Source of the DNA: Oncorhynchus masou masou
Taxonomy: Eukaryota > Chordata > Actinopteri > Salmoniformes > Salmonidae
Length of the DNA stretch: 64,000 nt
Reading direction: 5' to 3'
Assembly: GCF_036934945.1 (NCBI RefSeq)
Contig: NC_088238.1
Coordinates: forward strand, 17,073,307 to 17,137,306
The notes beneath the pieces were generated by a model, which saw only the letters and a list, made by a program, of their open reading frames with translations, did no database searches and had not been told where the DNA came from. Shown here piece after piece: positions 57,477 to 64,000 of the stretch. The first letter of the stretch is position 1, and each line of letters starts with the position of its first letter. Both the position numbers and the translations under genes were made by a program.

Positions 57477-60400
57477 GAAATTAGGAAGCAAAAAGATGGT
57501 TTCAGAGGACAGGGCAGCAAGAAGGACAGAAAGAAGGTCAGAAAGGAGAGAGTGAGGAAAAGAGGAGGTTTTTGTCATGCTCAGTGATTTGCAGAAGTCC
57601 AGCTGAGTCGAAGGAGTTTCATGTATGTCCCCTGGGAGCAGGACCAACTGGCTCTACCTCCACAGGAGTCTGCTGAGGAGGAATACATGACTACTATGTC
57701 TGGGACGCAGATATTATGTTGGACTGTGTAATGTGCAGAGGTTTCCCTATACAAATCAGTGTGTGTGTTTGTGTGGGTGTGTGTTCCAACATGTGTGCGT
57801 GTTTGTCTGCATACGTGAGGTATCCTCTTCCACGGGTTTTTAGAATCTGTAAAAATAGTCATCCTATGTCTCGGATGTCATACCTCATTGGGTGTCAGTC
57901 AGCAATAACCATCACTTGGATGCAGAGGGTTGCTACGGGTCACATGTAGCGTGACACATCAGAGCATGTGTTAGTCTGAACAATGGCAGGAAAGGAGGCT
58001 TGACCTCTCATGTCAGCTCTCGTCCTCCCTGTCCCACAGTTCAGAGAGTCTGTAAGCACATTCATACAGTCTCACCAACAACATAGTGGAGTCAGTCCAG
58101 TCACAGTGGAGGAGGAATGGCTGTAGCGGGCAGATTACGATAAGGTGTTGGGGGCCAGTAAAAATAAACCTCTGAAAAGAGGCTAGGAGATCGCAGAGAG
58201 AGGGCAAATGACTCTGTCCAAAGAAAGCAACACGGCCCGCCAGGACCCAAACACAACCCCGAGACTTGAGACCCGAGATACACAGAGAGAGAGAGACACA
58301 GGGAGGGAGAGAGGGAGAGACGATATGAATGGCAGCATTTACAGAAGCACACGCAGACTAACCGGCTTATAGCGTTTCTCCTCAATCAGTGAAAAGCAGC
58401 ATCCTTATCGGTGGTGGTGTAGTCCGATCCGGTTTCCTCGAAGTATGTGGAGTTTAGGTCTACTGTATGTATGACCTCATACAACCTGATACCAAATGCA
58501 AACCAAACTAAAGGCAGGCATATCTCTTTCGCTAACTAGAGCGGCTTTAAAAGTGGCTACAGGACATGTTTTTTACACTTAACAAGCACTTTATACGTGC
58601 TTTGTGGGAGTACTGTAGAGTACTGTGGATAAGGTGTCTTTATCAAACTGCCTGAGGTAAGTTCTTATGGTGGGCTCAAGCTACAATACACTTTTACTGT
58701 AGGAGGTCCCTACATGGAGTAGTTTAATGGTATGTGTGTGTGTGTGTGTGTGTGTGTTTGTTTGTGCGCGTGTAGTGCTTAATTTGTAAATCGGTAGGTG
58801 CCGGAACAAAATGTGAGCACCAGAGGGGGTGACCTGGGGAGCTCTGAGGTAACGGAACGCATGAGAGAAAAAATCCCCTTTATAATAAAGCATTGAATGC
58901 ATATCATCACATTTGCATAGTGGCATACAGAAGTTGCACAAATGGGTACCATTTTAATAGTCTAGGGTCCGGAAGAAATGTGTCCTTTTAGAAACGCATT
59001 TCATGCAATTCTATGTTATTTTACATGACTGGAGACTTTGGCTGAATATGTTTTAATGCTGCATAAATGATGGAAATGACAGGCTACTTTGACACTGACA
59101 AACTGAGAATCTGAGATCAATGAAAAGGACTTTGTGTTGAATCCATCAATAGCCGAGGCCTAGGTGTGTGGAGACATATTGTAGGCTATAATATTAGGAG
59201 GACACTAGTCCTAAAAATGCTTTCCAGTGTCACCGACTGACCCAATGATGCACAGCTCTCTCGCCGGTGATAGCCGATTCGTTCCTACCAAAAGCCTACA
59301 TACAATGCCTTGCGAAAGTATTCGGCCCCCTTGAACTTTGCGACCTTTTGCCACATTTCAGGCTTCAAACATAAAGATATAAAACTGTATTTTTTTGTGA
59401 AGAATCCACAACAAGTGGGACACAATCATGAAGTGGAACGACATTTATTGGATATTTCAAACTTTTTTAACAAATCAAAAACTGAAAAATTGGGCGTGCA
59501 AAATTATTCAGCCCCCTTAAGTTAATACTTTGTAGCGCCACCTTTTGCTGCGATTACAGCTGTAAGTCACTTGGGGTATGTCTCTATGAGTTTTGCACAT
59601 CGAGAGACTGACATTTTTTCCATTCCGCCTTGCAAAACAGCTCGAGCTCAGTGAGGTTGGATGGAGAGCATTTGTGAACAGCAGTTTTCAGTTCTTTCCA
59701 CAGATTCTCGATTGGATTCAGGTCTGGACTTTGACTTGGCCATTCTAACACCTGGATATGTTTATTTTTGAACCATTCCATTGTAGATTTTGCTTTATGT
59801 TTTGGATCATTGTTTGGAAGACAAATCTCTGTCCCAGTCTCAGGTCTTTTGCAGATTCCATCAGGTTTTCTTCCAGAATGGTCCTGTATTTGGCTCCATC
59901 CATCTTCCCATCAATTTTAACCATCTTCCCTGTCCCTGCTGAAGAAAAGCAGGCCCAAACCATGATGCTGCCACCACCATGTTTGACAGTGGGGATGGTG
60001 TGTTCATGGTGATGAGCTGTGTTGCTTTTACGCCAAACATAACGTTTTGCATTGTTGCCAAAAAGTTCAATTTTGGTTTCATCTGACCAGAGCACCTTCT
60101 TCCACATGTTTGGTGTGTCTCCCAGGTGGCTTGTGGCAAACTTTAAACAACACTTTTTATGGATATCTTTAAGAAATGGATCAGATTTTATATCTTCCTA
60201 TGTCTTTGAAGCCATCCAGAAATGTGGATCAGTCTTCTCCAAATGAGCTGAACGTTTAGAGGGACGGCCAAAAAGCTCCTTGGGATGTTTAAACTTGGGA
60301 AATCTTTTTGTATCCAAAAGGCACTTGTATCTCTCTTGCTTTACTTTTTAAAACAATATTTGGAAGTTATCAAATATTTTGTTAGCCTACTGAATAATTT

Positions 60401-61441
60401 TGCACACCCAATTTTTCAGTTTTTGATTTGTTAAAAAAGTTTCAAATATTCAATAAATGTCGTTCCACTTCAGCAGACTTTACTTTGTAAAACAATATTT
60501 GGAAGTTATCAAATATTTTGTTAGCCTACAGCAGACAAAGTAGAGTCTTTTCAGCAGGAGCCATTTTCTTTCAAACCTGTGTTTTCCTGCGATTGTATCT
60601 GAAATATAGTGAAAGGCCTGTCTTGTCTGCATGCTGTTCACTGACAGGTTTGCCGTGTTCTGCACTGTAGGCTATGCCTTGTTATTGGGCTACACACAAT
60701 CCACAGCTAGGCACATTTTTAAAGACGCTATTGATCCTCTGTGACTAAAATATAGTCATTTTCATGGTGTAGTAGGCTATTCTGAATGATTTCAATTCTT
60801 TCTGAACAGACAGCAGTAATTCTATAACGTTGGCAAATGTATTTCAATGTATCAGGGTGCTGCAGCTCCTCCAGAACCCTTCGTCTGGCTATGATTCTAT
60901 AAGGAAATCAATGATGAAGTGCAACGCTTGAGAGGTGGGAGTTGCAGGCTCATGTCTATCAGAGCAGAGAGAGGGAGAGAGATCATAGAAAGTGAATCTC
61001 ATTCTAGTTCTGTGAGAGATACAGTCACGCACCTCACACAGCCACGAGTTGGTCTCAAGCATAAGATACAATGATGCACAATCCATACTGTAAATTCATG
61101 CCGGCGCAACCCGAATCAACTATTAGAATATCAGGCAGTAGAATTGGGAGGGGGGGGTGGGGCAGTAGAATTGACGAAGGGGCAACTCAAATTAGTACAT
61201 TACAAAAAGTAAATGTTTCATGCCATGGAAGGTACCGGATAGGCAAATAGGTTCCAGAACATATCAGTCCAAAACGGAGAGGTGTTGGATCCTGCTCCGG
61301 CAGGCCCTGGCTCAAATGAAGCTATGTGCGCGGTACTTCATATGAGTTCTGGTACATACCATAATGCATGTAGCAGTTTCCTTTGGAAGGGTCCAGCTGA
61401 ATGGCTCTTCGATAGTAACCCTCTGCCTCAGTCTTCTGCCC
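46283..61441 (-). CDS. tmtc2: tmtc2, last four coding exons (3' part of gene)
   Basis: Transmembrane O-mannosyltransferase targeting cadherins 2; an ER membrane protein with N-terminal helices and C-terminal TPRs. Only TPR exons are here, on the minus strand: 61441-61360 (GQKTEAEGYYRRAIQLDPSK, GNCYMHYG), 57252-57138 (QFLLEQSRLAEAAEVAERAA, SEFDVVFSAAHML), 55372-55309 (QASLNKAAERHYERAANLRP, D), 46465-46283 (YPAALMNLGAILHLNGRLPE, LKPDDVITQSNLRKLWNIM, RTTQGP stop). Splice sites are canonical and phases agree across all three joins. The final TPRs and the NLRKLWNIM segment match what I recall of TMTC2's end and not TMTC1's. The last intron is 8.8 kb, filled with minisatellites. The upstream part lies beyond position 64,000. 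Confidence 0.9.
46466..48989. other. tmtc2 last intron, non-tandem part
   Basis: No exon or second gene seen. Contains a G-run (GGGGGGGGG near 47,112), a TG/TGCA-rich patch at 48,320-48,430, and short open frames without family resemblance. Confidence 0.45.
48990..51815. repeat. 97-bp minisatellite in tmtc2 last intron
   Basis: About 28 units; regular spacing of 97 bp (CCATGG at 49001, 49098, 49195). Each unit includes CCATGGCTCTCTATAGGCTG, AGCAGACAGAGGCTGGTGGA, GATAGATTAACGTCCTCTAG, CATTGTAAACAGCACCCAGG and GTGAGACACAGGAGACA. Roughly 49,480-50,800 is heavily rearranged with short partial units joined in varied order, whereas both ends are regular. Confidence 0.95.
52018..52155 (-). mobile_element. 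tRNA-derived SINE fragment
   Basis: On the minus strand the head reads GTCCTGTGTGGCTCAGTTGG, TAGAGCATGTTGTTTGCC and GGGTTGTGGGTTCAATTCCC (B-box-like), then a body ending at a TAAATTACGCAAATGTAAA tail. A familiar teleost/salmonid SINE head. Plus-strand flank shows GGCGCTCTTATCCAGAGTGA. Confidence 0.75.
52156..53145. other. tmtc2 intron, no feature seen
   Basis: AT-rich sequence without a recognisable exon or repeat family. Confidence 0.45.
53146..54300. repeat. 57-bp minisatellite in tmtc2 last intron
   Basis: Units of 57 bp: GAAGGACACCGAGACACGGA, CATACCGACTAACTTCTGTT, ACAGACAAACTGATTGT. Homogeneous to about 53,740, then increasingly irregular. From 54,060 its fragments alternate with fragments of the 30-bp array that follows. 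Open in frame on both strands because 57 is a multiple of three. Confidence 0.95.
54300..54962. repeat. 30-bp minisatellite in tmtc2 last intron
   Basis: Units of 30 bp: GACTCCAAACAGCCTCCAGC plus TAACTCTCCA, with a GACTTCAAACAG variant toward the right. Some 20 copies with register breaks near 54,360-54,480 and 54,580-54,620. Confidence 0.95.
55373..57137. other. tmtc2 intron, no feature seen
   Basis: 1.8 kb between two tmtc2 exons. No exon, SINE or tandem repeat recognised; short open frames near 56,334-56,700 have no family resemblance. Confidence 0.45.
57391..57477. repeat. (AAAG)n microsatellite in tmtc2 intron
   Basis: Some 21 copies of AAAG/GAAA inside a purine-rich stretch that starts at about 57,270. 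Confidence 0.96.
57478..59302. other. tmtc2 intron, no gene seen
   Basis: Unique-looking intron sequence with a short TG run at 58,733-58,757. 58,779-58,880 (AATTTGTAAATCGGTAGGTG and GCACCAGAGGGGGTGACC) may belong to a dispersed repeat interrupted by the Tc1 element at 59,303. Confidence 0.4.
59303..60472 (-). mobile_element. Decayed Tc1/mariner transposon in tmtc2 intron
   Basis: Left end CAATGCCTTGCGAAAGTATT after TA; the inverted sub-terminal sequences TGGAACGACATTTATTGG (59,432) and CAATAAATGTCGTTCCACTT (60,452) face each other. Minus-strand transposase pieces: KVLWSDETKIELFG (first acidic residue), GGGSIMVWACF, and WPSQSPDLNPIENLWKELK (third region). The second acid motif, usually DNDPKH, is changed to TMIQNIKQN. 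Frameshifts separate the parts. The right outer terminus is missing: sequence stops matching at about 60,472. Confidence 0.88.
60343..60529. repeat. 51-bp direct repeat around the Tc1 right end
   Basis: TTTACTTTTTAAAACAATAT ... GTTAGCCTAC at 60,343-60,393 recurs at 60,479-60,529 with one difference (TTTGTAAAAC). The first copy sits inside the Tc1 sequence, the second just outside its truncated end and flanked by GCAGAC. Confidence 0.8.
60530..61359. other. tmtc2 intron, no feature seen
   Basis: No exon seen. GGGAGGGGGGGGTGGGGCAG at 61,146 is a G-rich tract. Confidence 0.4.
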
Positions 61442-62379
61442 CTAGGAGACAAAACAGGAACGTTTGATTAGCTACTGTAGATCAGTTACAAGTCGTCCTC
61501 AGTCATTAATTGCGATTTAGCTGATGTTCGAGCTCTCGCAGTGGTTCCTGTTTCTGGCACGGGCGTAATTGTGCGGCTGCAATTAGATTTACTCAAAACC
61601 CAAAACAGACGTGAGTTGCCATATGGTAGAAGATTGAACATGCAGGAGAAACCAGAAACCACCCACTCTCCTCGTAAATGAGATTTAGTAAATATTTCAC
61701 AGTCGAGATGTGGACGGGGAAATCAGCAGTAAATTTGAACAACCGTTCCATATGCCCCTGATGTGCCAGGTTGTTTTAAACAATCAGCATATCCTGTAGG
61801 GCAACAACAATCATCTGCGTTTACTCTGCATCTGCTACGGATTATTTTCCTACGCTTTCATGCATGAGTTGACACGTGGTAGCAGGGCCTCAACTGTAAA
61901 CCAGGAAACTGTACTCCATAGAGAACGCTTCAAACCCCATTTTCCCCCAGCAGCAGAGTGTGTGTGTGTGTCACACTATCACTTTTTCTCAGTCAGAGAG
62001 TGTGTATCGCACTATAGCCTCGCAACAAACTGAAAGCGATACCGCTGCCTCTGTGTGTACCCCCCCACCCCCATTGTTCACGCTTCAGCACTGATTGCTT
62101 CCATATTGGCTATGGATTTGCCATTCTACATAGAATAAGTGGACTGGGCATATTAGGTTAGGTTCATTAACTATTTCTCATGCCCGTGTTCGCTCTAAAT
62201 GAAAGATGAAGACAACTAATTGTCCAGATGACTTTATGCCATATTTTCCCTGGCTCCTTTCCCAGCCGCAGTGTCAGAAGGTGGACTGTTGAACACAATA
62301 CTGTGGTCCTTCAATGGACTGGGCCGTGTCGCATTAGTAGGATTGCGAGAGGTGCGCAATGTTAAATGTACATGAATAC

Positions 62380-62815
62380 TAGGTTTGTCACACACATCTG
62401 TATCACCTGTCTTTGTGCTTGTCTCCACCCATATCTTCCCAGTATCCCCTGTGTATTTATACCTGTATGCTCTGTTTGTCTGTTGCCAGTTCATCTTGTC
62501 TTGTCAGGTCTCACCAGCGTGTTTTCCCATCTCATTGCTCTTTCTAGTTCTGTTTCCTAATTTCCCCGGTTCTGACCATTCTGCCTGCCCTGACCCCGAG
62601 CCTGGCTGACGTTCTGTACCTGCCTGACTCTGGCCCATTTACAAACCTCTGCCTGTCCTGACCCCAAGCCTGCCTGCTGTTCTGTACCTTATTGACTCAG
62701 CCCTGGATTACAGACCTCTGCCTGCCTTTGACCTGTCTTTTGCCTGCCCCCTGTTTGGGTCAATACACATCTGTGACTCTCGCTGTCTGCATCTGGATCT
62801 TATCCTAAGTTCTTG
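62380..62815 (+). mobile_element. LTR-like segment related to the left-edge minisatellite
   Basis: Pyrimidine-rich sequence with CATTCTGCCTGCCCTGACCC and GAGCCTGGCTGACGTTCTGT, a near-duplicate block (GCCTGTCCTGACCCCAAGCC, TGCCTGCTGTTCTGTACC), TTTTGCCTGCCCCCTG, then GTCTGCATCTGGATCTTA. This is the same order as 500-690. It has just two copies of the motif that is amplified 15-fold at 1-545. Likely a solo LTR; no coding part. Confidence 0.5.
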
Positions 62816-64000
62816 ATAAGGTTGTTTTTTTATTCCTCTGACTCTTATCTAGCGTATTCGAGCCTGTATTGGGAGGGAGTAGCCGGCTTCAGAGGGCTCT
62901 AGCGGGTAGTGTTAGCGCCAACTCCGAGTGTAGCCAGCCACAGAGGGCTTTAGCGGTTAGCGTTAGTGCCGGCTCAGAGTGTAGCCAGCCACAGAGCTCG
63001 TAAATAACATCAGCGCCAGCAACGGGAGAGAGGTCCTCCAACAGAGAGCGATGCCTAGCCCTTGGTAGGGCACGTCAGGACTCTGCACTGTGTAATCATC
63101 CGCCTGGCGACAACACTCTCCTGTGATGTATGTCCAAGGGAGATGATCTGAGACAGGAACTGGGGGTTACCGGGTGGAATAGGGCTCTTCTGGTCATGTC
63201 TGGCTGTGTCCTAAAGAAAGGCCCTGGTCAAAAGTAGTGCACTATATCAGGATTATGGTGGCATTTCTGACGCAGACTCAGTCTAGACTCTAACCTGGTT
63301 ACTGTGAACGAAGAGTTCAAAGCCAAACTGAACAAAGAACAAACCACAAATCTATACAACCTCACTAACCCCATTAAAGTACATGACTCTTTACGAATGA
63401 AACAGTGAAGTCACATACTGTAGTACACGTCAGGGTGAGGCGGGATTGAGTTTGACACTTTGACCCTTTCCCCGAGTCGGTTGACTCCTTATGAGCCAGC
63501 TGCATTATCAATACGTAGGTCCGCCGTGGCAAGACGGCCCAAAATCTCTCCCTGATTGAGTGATTTAATAAGGAAGCGGGGTAATTGCATTAAGTCCTGT
63601 CCGGCAGCCCATTGTTCCGGGTCTGGTCGTGTCCTAATCTCCTGTTGTTGAAGGGCTCTGTTATGAGGGGCCACTCGTGGCTCAGGGCCCCGGATGTAGG
63701 GACCTGGGGGACCCAGCAGATGTCCAGCTGTGCTGGGGTGACTCGGGTCTGAACCCAGGGAGACTGGGGGTGGGGGTTTGGGGGAATGGAACTCAAATCA
63801 GATTAGGAAAAGGGGAAATTAGTGAGTTTGGGAGCGAGACCCTTCCTCAGCCCAGACCGGACCCCTAGGGGTGCAGCTGTAACCCCTCCAATATCAGTGA
63901 GGAGGATAGAAGGAGAGATGGGATGGGTGATGTGGTACGCTGAAGAGCAAAACCTCCTGTAGATTCCTAGTACCTCAGTTACCTCAGGCTGTGGAAGGGG
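62816..64000. other. tmtc2 intron, right edge
   Basis: Contains a short tandem motif (TAGCCAGCCACAGAGGGCTT at 62,931; the related TAGCCGGCTTCAGAGGGCTC at 62,880) and no exon that I can support. The next upstream tmtc2 exon is presumably beyond the window. Confidence 0.4.

Noticed and set aside
59584..60139. Functional transposase gene
   Set aside because: The second acidic motif is lost and the frame is broken between 59,745 and 59,781; a relic.
46283..61441. Assignment to tmtc1 rather than tmtc2
   Set aside because: The C-terminal segment (NLRKLWNIM, preceded by LKPDDVITQS) fits my recollection of TMTC2; TMTC1 ends differently. An alignment would settle it.

Overview
This window looks like genomic DNA of a salmonid fish (trout, salmon or charr). 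The evidence is the repeat content: tRNA-derived SINEs of the salmonid HpaI type and of the SmaI/FokI-like type, several decayed Tc1/mariner elements, a CR1/L2-group LINE fragment, and very many minisatellites and (AC)n runs. The genes are vertebrate, with long introns and canonical GT-AG splice sites. Exon calls were made by reading splice sites and matching translations to families from memory; nothing was aligned by software.

Layout. 1-5,500: LTR-derived minisatellite, LINE remnant, 37-bp minisatellite, a SINE. 7,117-23,461 (minus): a 15-exon neurotransmitter/osmolyte symporter gene of the GAT2/BGT1 group (SLC6A13/SLC6A12-like). Exons 1-8, 10, 11, 13 and 15 read cleanly. Exons 9, 12 and 14 carry insertions or frameshifts as assembled. 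23,462-26,361: head-to-head intergenic region with a nonautonomous transposon. 26,362-30,581 (plus): a complete PARP11-like mono-ADP-ribosyltransferase gene (328 aa). 30,582-35,365: two decayed Tc1 elements. 35,366-38,871 (plus): a second PARP11-like gene with the same exon plan, but with an in-frame TAG and a changed catalytic-tyrosine motif. 38,872-46,282: intergenic, with two large minisatellites. 46,283-61,441 (minus): the last four coding exons of tmtc2; the rest of this gene lies beyond the right edge. Its introns hold a 97-bp, a 57-bp and a 30-bp tandem array and a Tc1 element. 62,380-62,815: an LTR-like segment of the same family that seeds the minisatellite at the left edge.

The most unusual signal is not a gene. 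At several tandem arrays, unique sequence and repeat-unit fragments are interwoven. A unique segment occurs twice (about 14.79-15.56 kb and 15.70-16.33 kb), each time peppered with pieces of whichever array it adjoins. A scrambled second copy of the SLC6 last-exon region lies at 5.8-6.33 kb. Fragments like the 38-bp intronic array occur inside SLC6 exons 9 and 12 and in the CT tract of intron 11. Assembly or consensus error at collapsed repeats is the most economical explanation. A biological cause (template switching at arrays, or an exon-seeded minisatellite) is possible and can be tested with raw long reads. I found no evidence for a previously undescribed gene system; the genes are ordinary vertebrate families without a shared pathway.
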